From positions 40,818,878 through 40,882,877 of the forward strand of contig NC_045443.1 in assembly GCF_002776525.5 (NCBI RefSeq): a DNA stretch of 64,000 bases, in the 5' to 3' direction. Positions 20,722 to 32,485 of this stretch are shown here, one piece after another; the first letter of the stretch is position 1; every line of letters begins with the position of its first letter. The translations under genes were made by a program, and so were the position numbers. The notes beneath the pieces are model-generated. The model did not search any database. It was given only the letters and a program-made list of their open reading frames with translations, and was not told the DNA's origin. This DNA comes from Piliocolobus tephrosceles. Taxonomy: Eukaryota; Chordata; Mammalia; Primates; Cercopithecidae.

Positions 20722-20838
20722 CTAATATTAATTGAGCTCTTACCTTGCAGCAATGGTATATGAAGCACTGGAGATATAAAGGTTCGTGGGAAATATTCCT
20801 TACCCTCAGGAGGCTCTCAGCCTAGCAGTGGAGACAGT
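20722..20838 (-). mobile_element. L2 fragment (antisense)
   Basis: 'attgagctcttaccttg', 'gcactggagatataaagg', 'tccttaccctcaggaggctctcagcctagcagtggagaca'. Confidence 0.65.
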
Positions 20839-20844
20839 GTCTTC

Positions 20845-21115
20845 TAGATTGTGCCTTTTCCTTCCCTATCTCCCTGTTTCCTTCTCTTATTGAAATCTTA
20901 GTCATTTTTTCAGAACTCAGCAACAATGTCACCTCCTCTATAAAGTCATTATTTCCTCTAGTCATCTGATCACTTTTATATGGCAGTTATCATATTGTTC
21001 ATAGTTTGTAGTTACAAAATTGTCCTCAACATTCTTTGTCTCCTACTCTGCTGACATTTGGGAAGACACAACGTTTGAGTTCAGTCTATAGCACCTTGTA
21101 CAGGGTAGGCACCCC
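20845..21115 (+). mobile_element. L2 3' region (sense)
   Basis: 'cagaactcagcaacaatgtcacctcctctataaagtcatt', 'atggcagttatcatattg', 'tagcaccttgtacagggtaggca'. It faces the antisense L2 fragment to its left. Confidence 0.7.
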
Positions 21116-21857
21116 CATGTTTTTGAGCATTGAGTTAATTATAACAGTCACTTCTAGGTTGTCTGAAATAAACACATTTTTTTGTGGTCCACACTTCCTG
21201 TACATCCTTTTTAAATTTTTTCTCAGTCCATGGCCTTTGCTGGAGGCTTTGGTGGCCATGGTTATAGCATGTGACTCCTCCCTCACTGCAGTTGACTGGA
21301 TAGGAATGTGCACATAACCTGAGGGTGGTGAACTCAATTGCTGACCCGCAGCTTATCATTTTGTCATATTTTCTGAGTTTGCATTAGGATGAGGAAGTTT
21401 CAGTTTATGGTGGGTGTTTGCCCTATAATTTAATATATTTTTGTGTCAGGCAACTATATTGGTCGGTGCACAAGAAGGGGAAGCTGCTCAAGAGGAAAAA
21501 TGGAGAAGATGAGATTCATCATATAAACTTTGAGAGAATGACTAGACCTAGTTGCCTGATTCAAGTGCCTATAAGACAACTTTTTCTTTCTCTATGAGAT
21601 TGCCTCTATGATTATTAAGTAAATTCTCCCTCACTTGAACTATATTGTGTGTTCTTTTGCAACCCAAAATGCTTTGAATAAAACATTGCACATTTAGTCT
21701 TTTCAATCTACATTTTCTTCATTCTCTCACTGTATTCTTAAACTCCTGCTGAGAGCTGCTTTCTTGAAATGTCTCCTTGGGCTTTTGTGGTACTGAATTA
21801 TTTCATTTCGTTTCTCACCTATCAGTTCCAGTTCCATCTGTACTTTCCTTTTGTAAC

Positions 21858-22173
21858 AGGTTTTTTTTTTTTTTTTTTTTTTTGAGACAGAGTCTCACAT
21901 TGTTGCCTGGACTCTGGACTGAGGTACAATGGCGCGATCTCGGCTCACTGCAACTTCCACCTCCCGGGTTCAAGTGATTCTCCTGCCTCAGCCTCCTGAG
22001 TAACTGGGACTACAGGCATGCACCACCATGGCCCAGCTAATTTTTGTATTTTTAGTAGAGATAGGGTTTCACTATGTTGGCCAGGATGGTGTCTCCATCT
22101 CTTGACCTTGTGATCTGCCCACCTCAGCCTCCCAAAGTGCTGGAATTACAGGTGTGAGCCACCGTGCTCGGAT
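21858..22173 (-). mobile_element. AluS (antisense), first of a head-to-tail pair
   Basis: Poly-T head, GAGACAGAGTCTCACATTGT, and an extra GGACTCTGGACT segment in the right arm. It ends CCACCGTGCTCGGA directly before the next Alu's T-rich tail. Confidence 0.92.
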
Positions 22174-22477
22174 TTTTCTTTCTTTTTTGAGAGACCGAGC
22201 CTTGCTCTGTTTCTCTGGCTGGAGTGCAGTGGCATTTTATCGGCTCACTGTAGCCTCTGCCTTCTGGGTTCAAACGACTCTCCTGCCTCAGCCTCCTGGA
22301 TAGCTGGGATCACAGGCGTGTGCCGGTATGCCCAGCTGATTTTTGTATTTTTTTTTGCAGAGGTGAGGTTTCACCGTGTTGGCCAGGCTGGTTTCAAACT
22401 CCTGACCTCAAGTGATCCACTGCGGCTTCTGCCTCCCAAAATGCTGGGATTACAGGCGTGAGCCATTGTGCCTGGTC
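22174..22477 (-). mobile_element. AluS/J (antisense), second of the pair
   Basis: TTTTTCTTTCTTTTTTGAGAG head, right arm TGTTTCTCTGGCTGGAGTGC, left arm ending GCCATTGTGCCTGGTC. More diverged than its neighbour. Confidence 0.9.
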
Positions 22478-22571
22478 TTTGCCTTCATTTTCTTTGTCCG
22501 TGCTTTTTCTCTCATGACCCGTGTCTAATTCCCATGGCATTGGCTGTCAAGTCTATGAATGCGACTAATGT

Positions 22572-22640
22572 ACCGCACACACACGCACACGTGTATAAAC
22601 ACACACACAGACACAAACACACACACAGACACACAAACAT
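22572..22640. repeat. Imperfect (CA)n microsatellite
   Basis: CACACACACGCACACGTG, then AACACACACACAGACACAAAC and further CA-rich units, interrupted by GA and AAC. Confidence 0.9.
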
Positions 22641-22909
22641 CGGTTTCCTTCATAGTTTTAGCTTCTCTCCTAATTTCTGCTCTTTACTTATTGGCATCTG
22701 AAACTTAACAGCTCAAAACAGAATTCCTTATCGTTCCTTCCAGATGAGTTTGTAGATTTTGGATGATGTTTGAAGTACTTCTTCACTCTTAATCTTATCA
22801 ATCTGAGTTCTTACGACTTTATTTCCTGTTAATGGTGTAATTTTTCTCTTAGAAATCTAGCTAGACATCTTAATGCCCTTTTAGGTATTTAAGTGTCAAG
22901 CTGGACTTT

Positions 22910-23050
22910 CAAGATATTTTGTGATTAATATATATTATGATTGATATATTAATTAATGAATAATATATTAATAAATAATACATTTCAGAATGTATTGTGA
23001 TTAATAATAGAATATATATAGAATAGAACCTTTCTATTAAGAATAGATTA
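22910..23050. repeat. AT-rich low-complexity tract
   Basis: Repeated ATTAATATAT and ATTAATAATAGA motifs, nearly all A/T. Confidence 0.8.
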
Positions 23051-24258
23051 ATAATAGACCCTACTTGAACCTCACATTTCTAGACCTATTCTACATCTGG
23101 CTGTGGGATGGGAGGCTGTTATCATCTCATCTGTAATCCACTTTAGATATCCACGATACAGGAAAAAAGCGCCTTCAGTGTTCCAGGAGTGAGTTAATCT
23201 CATTGACCTATTATAGTGTCCCTTACACAGTTTCCCATGGCTGAGAGCACCATGTGATATCGGTGTTAAATAACTTACTTCACAGTGTCCAACAGAGTAG
23301 TTAGTTGTACTGTAATAGGGTGCTTCTCTTACATAACACTTTTCTTGAAATTCAATTCCTGAACTGATTCATTAGCATTTGCAACAGAACCGGAGAGTCT
23401 AAGAAGATCTACCGACAGTGGGATTGGCTCTGAGACAAAAGTGGCCTTATAAGTTGTTGAAAAGTAACTGATGTGACAGACTTCAGAACTTCCAGATTCT
23501 TCAGCTAAGAAAGACAGCAGTCATTTTCTAGTTGGGATGGAGCAGCAGTCTGTCAGTGGATTTCTATCGAGTGTATATTATAGGCAGATAACCAAGCATT
23601 ATGGCAAGATCAAAAAGATCTTGAGAATACAACCGCTGCCCTTGCCCAAGAACCTTTCATACTGCTGAAAATTCAATACAAGTCCTAATCTAACCACATG
23701 AAAGTAGCTGTTTTCTATAGATTCATATTGCTTGAAGTCTGGTCCTAAATATGTTTAATTATGAAACCCAAAATATTTTTCTTAGCTCCAGTTGAAAGTA
23801 GCCTATTAGCAATGAACTTTGTAAAGTAGTGAAAGTTGGATTATCTAGGGCTCGTTTTACTGAAAATCTTTACTGATGAGTACTGTTTATAAACCACAGT
23901 GACACTTTATGTTGATAATTTGTAAAAGATTCTGAACTTTCTTCATTGTTAAAAATATAAACTTATTTTTAGTATATGGTGGGGGCTTTATTGTATGTAC
24001 AGTATAAAACATTGGTAGTTCATATATACATTTTTAAGTAGCAATAATAACCAGCCTCCTATCATGATCATTCTGAATAAACAGTAATTTACCATATTGT
24101 GAATTCTGCATATTGGAGTCCTGGGGAATTGTGCTTTGTTTCCTTAGTAAGCCACTTTAATTAACAGATTGTTGGAAATTCATTTCAGGTGTGTTTCCCT
24201 CAATTTTTATTCTTTTTTCAAATGAGAATGTACACAAGTCACTGACTTTTAGCAACTA
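23050..24258. other. Unassigned intronic sequence
   Basis: No family or exon recognised. Confidence 0.45.
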
Positions 24259-24262
24259 TAAA

Positions 24263-24355
24263 ATGACTACCATTTATTTAGCACCTGCCTAATACCCACC
24301 ACAGTGCAAGGTACTTTACATACATTCTCTTTAATTGTCCTCTTTTGAATTGGCA
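24263..24355 (-). mobile_element. MIR fragment (antisense)
   Basis: 'accatttatttagcacctgcc', 'gtgcaaggtactttacatacattctctttaattgtcctc'. Confidence 0.7.
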
Positions 24356-24371
24356 GGATCTTTAGTCTTAA

Positions 24372-24570
24372 GCAGTGTATTAGAAAGAAAATGAGCTTTG
24401 GAAGCAGACAGAGCTGGACTTGCCACTACCTAGATATGTGACCTTGTGCAAACTGCTTTTCTTCTCTCTGAAGAGGTTTATAATAAAGGTTTATATATAC
24501 TAATTTTATTCTCGTATGTGTATTACTGTAAAATGGGTCAAAATTGGTAAGCATTCAGTGAGTGTTCACA
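24372..24570 (+). mobile_element. MIR (sense)
   Basis: 'agaaagaaaatgagctttggaagcagacagagctgga', 'gccactacctagatatgtgaccttgtgcaaactgcttt', 'gtaaaatgggt'. It lies tail to tail with the antisense MIR just upstream. Confidence 0.7.
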
Positions 24571-24596
24571 CCATCCATGATCATTTCCTGCTAATG

Positions 24597-24631
24597 GTTT
24601 ATAATTGAAGGTGGTTTATAATTGAAGGTAA
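24597..24631. repeat. 17-bp tandem duplication
   Basis: GGTTTATAATTGAAGGT occurs twice in direct succession. Confidence 0.9.
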
Positions 24632-25020
24632 GTTTTAAAGTTTGGAACCCACTCACAACTATTTTCTCAGCTTATTCTCAAATCTGATCCTCTAAACCGC
24701 AGTAAAAATCTACTAGTGGGATTAGACCACCGGAGTTTGCTGCAGCATATTGTATTTAAATAGGGTACTTGCATAAAGGGGTTTTTGGTTTATTTGCTTG
24801 CTAACTTTTTCCTTAGCATCGCTTTAGAGATCTGCTGCAACAGTGTTCTGAGGATGGGGACAGTTATTACACAGAGGTAGTTTAGGAAGTTACAGCAGTG
24901 ACCACAGCTCTTTGGAAAATTACCCATTAATTTTTTAAGGAATTAAAAAGAGAAATCAATTAGATTTTTCTTTATTATACCTGAAGAAACCCTCATACCC
25001 TTAAATTTTTTACCATTTTT

Positions 25021-25298
25021 GGCCTGGCACGGGGGCTTACAACTATAATCCCAGCATTTTGGGAGGTCGAGGCGGGCGGATCACAAGGTCAGGAGTTGGA
25101 GATCAGCCTGGCCAATGCGGTGAAACCCTGTCTTTACTAAAAATACAAAAATTAGCCGGGTGTGGTTGCATGTACGTGTAATCCCAGCTACTCAGGAGGC
25201 TGAGGAAAGAGAATCACTTGAACCCAGGAGGTGAAGGTTGCAGCGCGCTGAGATTGTGTACTGCACTCCAGCCTGGATGACAGAACAAGATTCTGTCT

Positions 25299-25331
<33 letters not shown>
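25021..25331 (+). mobile_element. AluS, full length, long A-tail
   Basis: GGCCTGGCACGGGGGCTTAC start, both arms, A-tail of about 31. Flanks TTTTTTACCATTTTT and TTATTTTACATTCTC suggest a worn target duplication. Confidence 0.93.
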
Positions 25332-25333
<2 letters not shown>

Positions 25334-25369
25334 ATTTTACATTCTCTGCAATTCTTTCTTTTTGGGGGA

Positions 25370-25830
25370 GGGGTTATTTAAAGAGCAATGCATACTTAGT
25401 ATAGAACATTTGGAAACCGCAGAACAGAGAGAGACAGGGAGAGAGAGGGAGGGAAAGAAAGAAAAGAAGAAGAAGAGGAAGAGAGGAAGAACAATGAAAA
25501 AAGAAAAGAAAATTAAAATCACCTACTATTTGAAGACTGTTGACTAACCAGAGCACAATTTTTTTTTTCTGGATTTCCCTGATTTCATTAAGTATTATAG
25601 CCCATCACAAAGATAGATATACTGTAATTTATTGAATCAACCTTCATTGCTTACTTAGGTTGTTTCTATTTTTCTTTTGATGTAAATGAAACATCTTTGT
25701 ATATAAATCTTTGAATAAATGTCTAATTTTTTTTTTTTTGGAAAGACTCCTAGAAAGAGAATTATTGTGTCAAAATGAGTTGACTTTTAAGAAAGCTCTG
25801 GAAACAAATTGTGCAAAGGCTTTCTGAAAA
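25370..25830 (-). mobile_element. L1M 3' UTR/ORF2 end (antisense) with expanded purine tract
   Basis: 'ttagtatagaacatttggaaacc', then a purine microsatellite, then 'aaaatcacctacta'. Further on come 'aggttgtttctatttttcttttgatg', 'aacatctttgtatataaatctttgaa' and 'cctagaaagagaattattgtgtcaaa': antisense L1M order. Confidence 0.6.
25426..25513. repeat. Purine-rich (GA/GAA/GGAA) microsatellite
   Basis: Almost uninterrupted A/G over about 85 bp: GAGAGAGACAGGGAGAGAGA, then GGGAGGGAAAGAAAGAAAAG, then AAGAAGAAGAGGAAGAGAGG. Confidence 0.92.
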
Positions 25831-25922
25831 GAATGAAACAAGTTATGTTTCTGCTAGTAACATATGAGAGTTATTTTTCTCCAAATGCTTTCTTTTTCAA
25901 CAATAGATCATTCATTTGCCCT

Positions 25923-26246
25923 GTTTTTTCTTTGTTTGTTTGTTTGTTTTTTTGTTTTGTTTTTGAGATGGAGTCTTGCTCTATTGCCCAGGCTGGAGTG
26001 CAGTAGCGTAATCTCAGCTCACTGCAACCTCCGCCTCCTGGGTTCAAGCCATTCTCCTGCCTCAGCCTCCTGAGTAGCTGGGATTACAGGCGTGGGCTAC
26101 CACACCTGGCTAATTTTTGTATTTTTTGTAGAGACGGGATTTCACCATGTTGGTCAGCCTGGTCTTGAACTCCTGACCTCAAGTGATCCACCTGTCTTGG
26201 CCTCCCAAATTGCTGGGATTACAGGCGTGAGCCATCATGCCTGACT
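25923..26246 (-). mobile_element. AluS (antisense), full length
   Basis: Starts with a (TTTG)n-like tail, then GAGATGGAGTCTTGCTCTAT; ends GAGCCATCATGCCTGACT. Confidence 0.92.
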
Positions 26247-26249
26247 GGT

Positions 26250-28395
26250 GCTGTTTAACTTATTTACATGTGTCATAGAGCAGAGCATCACAGTGCTACT
26301 AACCAACTTTTTAGAAGGATTATGAAGAATAGATGAAGCACCTGAAGGCATTTTTAAGATCTCTATTTCAAAAAGAAAAGTAAAATATACATATTCCATG
26401 AAAGTGTACATCTGTTTGCCTAACATTTTTTTTCAAGAGCCTAGGAGAGAATGGGGTTTAGTAGTCAGTAAATATTGTACTATTTCTTATAACAATATAC
26501 AAAATGTGTACATTTTGTGGTCTATTCTACAGTGATAATGGTGGCATATTACATAGAGAAAATGATAATATTAACATTTTATGGATTTGGGAAGACATTT
26601 GCTTACTCAACCTACATAAATTTTATAGGTTTATAAATCTCTGAAAATACCGTTTGATCAATTGTGCATTCTGTTGGTGAATTTACAACTGGTTGTCTTA
26701 TGTTGTAAGGCGGAGTCAGACCTGACCGTGTTAACTGGAACAGAAGTGATCTAGGGGATCTGGAAGTTGGCACTAGACATGCCCTTGAGTGAGGGAGGCT
26801 GGAGATGGGTCGGGACCAGGGCATAACTGTAGACACTGGAGGAAAGATTATTTCAGGAAGGTACTTTATGGTATCCAGAGAGTTGACATAATGGTTTTAT
26901 CAGAACAAAGGCCCAGACACAGAAGGAAATGAGCAAGAGACCCAGTTACCACATCAAGAGGATCAGTTGGGACTTGGTTTCAGGAAAACAAGACAGAAGC
27001 CTGTTGTTAGAACTTTGCCAAAGAGTCAGTTTTCAGAAGTGAACTAATAGCAAGGTTGACTTGATATCTAGAGCTCTACGTTGAGCTAAAGTTCCCTTCT
27101 CATGAGGATGCTATTGGTCCAAACCCTGAGATAAGAATGAACATCCAGGAGAGCTTAAGTGGCTTCCACTGTGGGGAGAGAAGGGATAGGGGTAGGAGGG
27201 TATTGGAACCAGACAGACCATGGTATTATCACCCAAAGGTGACTATTAATGTTTTAGAAGTAAGAGGGATACATGATGACCCAGAGGAGCCAGTCCTAGA
27301 TTCAGTGCTATTTAACCCTTCCATTAAATGGATAGATTAGAGAACAAGCCATTAGTTACTCAAATGATATCAAATAAAAATAGTTATTTGCATATTAGTA
27401 AATAAGATAAGATTTCAGCATAATCTTAAAAAAAACTGGATAACTGATTAAAACCCAAGAGTAGCTTAACAAGGACAAAAGCACAGCAGTACCTTTAAAT
27501 AGAAAAGTAAATACTACAAGTAAATTATTTTTCCTAAAATTATAGACCAAAACATGGAAGACCTTTATTTTCTGGTTGACCTTTTCTGGAAAACTCATGA
27601 CATATTGATGGAATTTTTAAGCTGTGACATTAGTAACTTTACTCTTGCCAGTTTTAAAGTTTTCTGAAATTTACTTGATTTTCTAGAGTCCAGTTATGCT
27701 TAGAAAAAGAATAAAATTTTATCAGACCTCTCTTGGTACATGATATATACTTTTCAGAAGTATTGTATATATTTTTTGGGTACAAGCCAAAAAAAGTGGA
27801 TACCATGAAATTATGAAAAGTATATTCTGATTTTTCTAGTGCTGGGTGGGAAAAGGTCACTAAGCACTACTATTTACTGCTCCTGCTGGTGTTTCAATAA
27901 AAACTTTTCTAAGAAATCGAGTGTTGAGTATATAAAATCAATTGAGTCCAAGAGGGACTTACTGAATATAGAATAAAGAAAAATACAGATTAAAGGACAA
28001 TATTAGAATGAGTCATCTCACATAAAAAATGGGATATCAGTGCAGCAGAAAATTTTGTTAGAATGATTTTTATGTGTTGCATTAATTTACTTTCAATTTC
28101 ATTTAAAAGTGGTTAGAATATATGAAAAATACCTACTGAAGTTGGCAGCTTTCTTTTTAGATAACGATAAGATGAAGAGACAGGTGATAAGGGAGCATTT
28201 ATAGCCTAAGATGTGGGTTTAGGGTAACTCTGACATTAAAGAAAATGTTACAATATTTGATATATCTGCACTTTACAAAAGAGTTTCGCTAGTGAGCTGT
28301 TTCTCTTGGAGATTATTCAACCCAAGGAACACTTTATCTTGCAGCGCAGCTCAGCCTGGGCCATTTATATGCCTACCCATGGTTATCTGGTTATC
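26250..28395. other. Unassigned intronic sequence
   Basis: No repeat family recognised. A GC-richer part (26700-27340) has no exon-like frame. Confidence 0.45.
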
Positions 28396-28398
28396 TGA

Positions 28399-28497
28399 CC
28401 TCTTGGAACAAGAATCCTGTCCTTTCTAATTTTCCTACCACGAAGAGTGGCTGAGCAAGTGTTTAACCCTGCCTCAATGACTCCTTTATGTACTCAA
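28399..28497. repeat. Diverged local duplication, copy 1
   Basis: CTCTTGGAACAAGAATCCTG...CTACCACGAAGAGTGGCTGA...GACTCCTTTATGTACTCA pairs with 29113-29208 at roughly 84 percent identity by eye. Confidence 0.75.
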
Positions 28498-28816
28498 ATG
28501 CCATCATTTTGATGGCTTAACTTTTTCTTCCACAAAAAGAAACAAAGCCCAATTCTTTAACTTTCATCACTATCATATTTAATGATCATGCATTCACAGA
28601 GTATTGTGTTATAAGTGAATGCCTGGTCATTTTGCCAGATGGTATCATTTAAGAAAAGAAGTATTTTGATTTTTCTAAGATCAGTTTGCATGAGCAACTT
28701 GACATGTTCACAAATTAAAAAGAATGATATCTTAATTTCCTCAAAATCATACAATAAAACAGATTCATTGAATAGTTCACAAGCAGAAAGTGTATTTCCT
28801 TAAAAACAACCTTTTA

Positions 28817-28975
28817 GGCCAGGCACAGTGGCTTATGCGTGTAATCCCAGAACTTTGTAGGCTGGTGGGGGAGGATCGCTTGAGCCCAGGAGTTCAAGGC
28901 TACAGTAAGCTATGATGGCACCACAGCACTCCAGCCTAGGGGACAGAGCAAGACCCTTTCTTTTAAAACAAACAG
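28817..28975 (+). mobile_element. Free left Alu monomer (FLAM-like)
   Basis: GGCCAGGCACAGTGGCTTAT to AGCAAGACCCTTTC, about 150 bp. A left monomer that passes straight into GTTCAAGGCTACAGTAAGCT and an A-rich tail, with no second arm. Confidence 0.8.
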
Positions 28976-29112
28976 ACAAAAAGATTCCTAATGATATTCG
29001 TGTTTTAAATTCTATTTAACTTTTAATATCCATTTACATTTTAATATCCCCAATCCTAGACCTTTCATCAGGCCCTTTCACAAAGCAGTCTTTCTCCTGA
29101 GGCCCCAGCCAG

Positions 29113-29208
29113 CTCTTCTGGAAAAAGAATCCTGTCTTTTGTAATTTTTCTACCACCAAGAGTGGTTGAGCAAGTGCAGCCTGCCTTGGCGACTCCTTTA
29201 TGCACTCA
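29113..29208. repeat. Diverged local duplication, copy 2
   Basis: Partner of 28399-28497, about 714 bp downstream, same orientation. The FLAM lies between them. Confidence 0.75.
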
Positions 29209-29447
29209 GTAGCACTACATTGATCCGTTGATTGTTTATCACTCCCAGGTTGGTGCCTGGCTTCCATTTCCCTGGTCCTAAACATTTACATCTGAAGAAG
29301 AGAAATCAGTTATAGAACTAATATTCTCCTTACCCAAGAAAACTTTTTTACATTGTTATACCAAGCAGTTTAGTCCCTTGTTGTTCCAGTTTCTTCACTC
29401 CAAAATAGCAATTTCATCAACATTTGCTTGTCAAAAGATCTGTTTTT

Positions 29448-29745
29448 GGCCGTGCGTGGTGGCTCATACCTGTAATCCCAGCACTTTGAGAGGCCAAGGC
29501 AGGTGGATCACCTGAGGTCGGGAGTTCGAGACCAGCCTAACCAACATGGAGAAACACTGTCTCTACTGAAAATACAAAATTAGCTGGGTGTGGTGGTGGG
29601 TGCCTGTAATTCTAGCTACTTGGGAGGCTGAGGCAAGAGAATCACTTGAACCCAGGAGGCAGAGGTTGCAGTGAGCTGAGATCATACTATTGCACTCCAC
29701 CCTGGGCAACAAGAGCAACAAGAGCAAAACTCTGTCTCAAAAAAA
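29448..29745 (+). mobile_element. AluS, full length
   Basis: GGCCGTGCGTGGTGGCTCAT start. Target duplication AAAGATCTGTTTTTG and AAAGAAATTGTTTTTG. CAACAAGAG is doubled near the 3' end. Confidence 0.93.
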
Positions 29746-29759
29746 GAAATTGTTTTTGA

Positions 29760-30755
29760 GCCTGTGTGTGCCTGTGTATGTGTGCCTTATCCTGAATATT
29801 TCTAGTTCCCCTTAAGTTATGCAGAGAAAGCTTCGAAAGGGCAGCTGCAGTTGCAAGGCATCAGATGAGTTTCTTAGTACTAATTTAGAATATTTGAGGA
29901 TTTTTTTCTATTCATTCTCTTATTCCCAGTATGCACTCATCTGCATTTTCTAGGCACCCAATGGGAGGGGTGATGAACAATCTTGATGGGGAGTGGGGAC
30001 CAGAAGATGGTCACCCTTCCTCTCCTGGCAGACCCCATGACTCAAGACATTCTCCCATTAGATTATATTAACTGTTAATCAATTAACTTAGACTTTACTT
30101 ATTTATTTTTAATATTTATTTATTTGCGTTTTCACATAGACTTTTAAAACCATAATGGATAATACCAGAAAGTTGTATTTCTGCGCTCTTTGATCTGCAG
30201 CTTGAGAGTGTTAGAAATAACCTGAAGAGTTCAGATTAGAGAAGGATGGAGACTATTTGCTCACTTAATTTAGGAAAGTGATTTAGGCTTGGAGCAAGAA
30301 CTTCCTTTTCTATGAATTTCTGGATGTGGCATATCTTTATATTTTTAGAGAAGGGAGCAAGCAAACTCCTGAGTCTGATGACATCCTTATTTTCTGTTTC
30401 CTCTATATTGTGATCCTGCGCTCCCAAATCCCCCAAATCTTTCTGTAGCTTTTGCTTAGATCACATGAGTAAATATAGTTTAAAAGTATACTGTGTATTC
30501 TCTAAGAATTGTCAAGTACTTAATATCATTACTATTTATTTGTATGTTTTGGTTATAATAGTTCTGTTCATTTTAACCAATATTTATACCAGCATGCTAA
30601 ACATACATTGTATTTTGCCATCAATAATTTTCTACCCAAACATTATTTTCTCTATAACATACTTTTTAAACTCCTACTTTATTTTTTCTATTTTATTTTT
30701 ATTAACACATTCATAGCTGTGCAATACATGTTAGATGAATTCAATTGTTAAACAA
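29760..30755. other. Unassigned intronic sequence
   Basis: No element recognised. 30465-30720 is very AT-rich. Confidence 0.45.
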
Positions 30756-30769
30756 AGATGGCAGAATGA

Positions 30770-31068
30770 GACCTAGTGCAATGGCTCATGGCTGTGATCG
30801 CAGCACTTTGGGAGGCCAAGGTGGGTGGATCACTTGAGGTCTGGAGTTCGAGACCAGCCTGGCCAACATGGTGAAACCTCATCTCTACAAAAAATACAAA
30901 AATTAGCCGGGCATGGTGCATGCCTGTAATCCTAGCAACTCAGAAGGCTGAGGCAGGAGGATCACTTGAACCTGGATGACAGAGGTTGCAGTGAGCCGAG
31001 ATTTTACCACTGCCCTTCAACCTGGGCAAGGGAGTGAGACGCTGTCCCAAAAAAAAAAAAAAAAAAAC
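30770..31068 (+). mobile_element. AluS, full length, 12-bp target duplication
   Basis: ATGGCAGAATGA at 30758-30769 and 31069-31080. Body from GACCTAGTGCAATGGCTCAT to the poly-A. Confidence 0.94.
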
Positions 31069-31080
31069 ATGGCAGAATGA

Positions 31081-31195
31081 AAGCTGCATGTGGGCAGGGA
31101 TTTTTCTCTGTTTTGTTAACTCGTATATCCTTGGCACTTTTAAGAGTGCCTGGTACATATTACACACTCAATAAATATGTGTTTAATGAATGAAA
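31081..31195 (+). mobile_element. L2 3' end (sense)
   Basis: 'aagctgcatgtgggcagggattttt', 'gagtgcctggtacatatta', 'cactcaataaatatgtgtttaatgaatgaa': the canonical L2 terminus. Confidence 0.8.
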
Positions 31196-32477
31196 AAATA
31201 AAAATATGTCTTTTTTTCCACCAATATAATCCTTAAAGTACTGATGTTTTTATTGGTGCTTTTCCATGTGATTTTCAATTAATATATGTTTAATCTTTAA
31301 TGCATGTACCCCCCAAAAATAGTCCCATTAAGTTATATTCATTTTCTCCAAAAATGAACTACACAATTTAGGCATCTTCCTATTGTATCTGTCTGCCATG
31401 TTTTTGCATGACTTTAAAAACTGGAGTCCTCCTCCAAGGAAGGCTTGTCATTATTGAGATTATTCACGAAAGGTATCCTAGGCTTTGAAACATTCCAAAG
31501 GAAAAGTTCAAAAAAATGTTTTGAGCATCTGGAACTGTTTTGAGAAGTGGAATACTTTATAAGCCTCAAGGCAGTGATTCTTAACTTCGTTAGGGCCACC
31601 AATTCTTTTGAGTATTTGATACCTGTTGAACATACAGCCCTGCCAGATGCACATACCAACATGTAAACACATCTGGAAGCTCATTCATGGACTGTCTATG
31701 GGTCCTTGGACTCCAGGTAGGAAGCCTGGCTTTAAAGACATACCTACCAAGCTCTAAATCCTTGAATATAGCTGCTGGATCTGCTTCATTCTTCACCCCA
31801 GGAAAGTGCCTCATATTTAATAAACATTGCTTGAAGCAATGTCTAGTAACAAGTCATTGTTTTATAATCATATTTTGAACTTCTTACTGTCTACATATTC
31901 ATATGGATTAATAAAGTTTGTATTAGGCATCTGTCCTGTCATGTTATGGGATAAAAGATCCTATTTACCTGAAGGAAAGGGAACTAACAGAGAGGGACTG
32001 TTTTTGCCTGATAGAGGGCTGGGGCTATCTGAGTGACATCCCAGAGAAACTGGGGACAGGGAGAGGAGAAGCAGACCATGTCCAACTGATATTCTATTTA
32101 AATCTAACATCCAATTGTTCTCTGAGTTTATGAGTCATTCCTATTTTTCTCACTGTGTGACAGTTGCTTTTACAGTATGCATTATATTATCTCTAGAAAA
32201 TCAATCCAAATTGGATTTACGCAAGGCACAGAATCACACAACATGATTTAATAAAAGAGTAAAGGAAAATTTTGTCATCTTTTAATTATTCACTTTGTTC
32301 GCTTTCATCATGGCAGAATATGAGATATGTTTTATTTTTAAAGTTATGTTTACAGAAACATAATTTATGTTTACAGAGAATAGAAGTATTACACGTGACC
32401 AAATATTAACTATATCTTGTCAAGTAGGACAACAGTTCTCATGGGCTTTTCCATTTATATTGATGTATTTTAATTGG
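31196..32477. other. Mostly unassigned; possible old DNA-transposon remnant near 31565-31730
   Basis: 31565-31730 ('gcagtgattcttaacttcgttagggccacc' ... 'catggactgtctatgggtccttggactccagg') recalls an old hAT-type repeat, but this is weak. The rest is unassigned. Confidence 0.35.
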
Positions 32478-32485
32478 TTTAGTTC

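Larger units (their letters stand above)
21690..22860 (+). mobile_element. L2 ORF fragment (sense), split by two Alus and a CA repeat
   Basis: L2-like segments lie on both sides of the Alus. On the right, 'ggcatctgaaacttaacagctcaaaacagaattccttatc' is the clearest, matching L2 'ggcatctcaaacttaacatgtccaaaactgaactcctgatc'. The left side is weaker. Confidence 0.55.

Noticed and set aside
22572..22640. CRISPR-like spaced repeat
   Set aside because: It is a CA microsatellite with irregular interruptions and no spacers.
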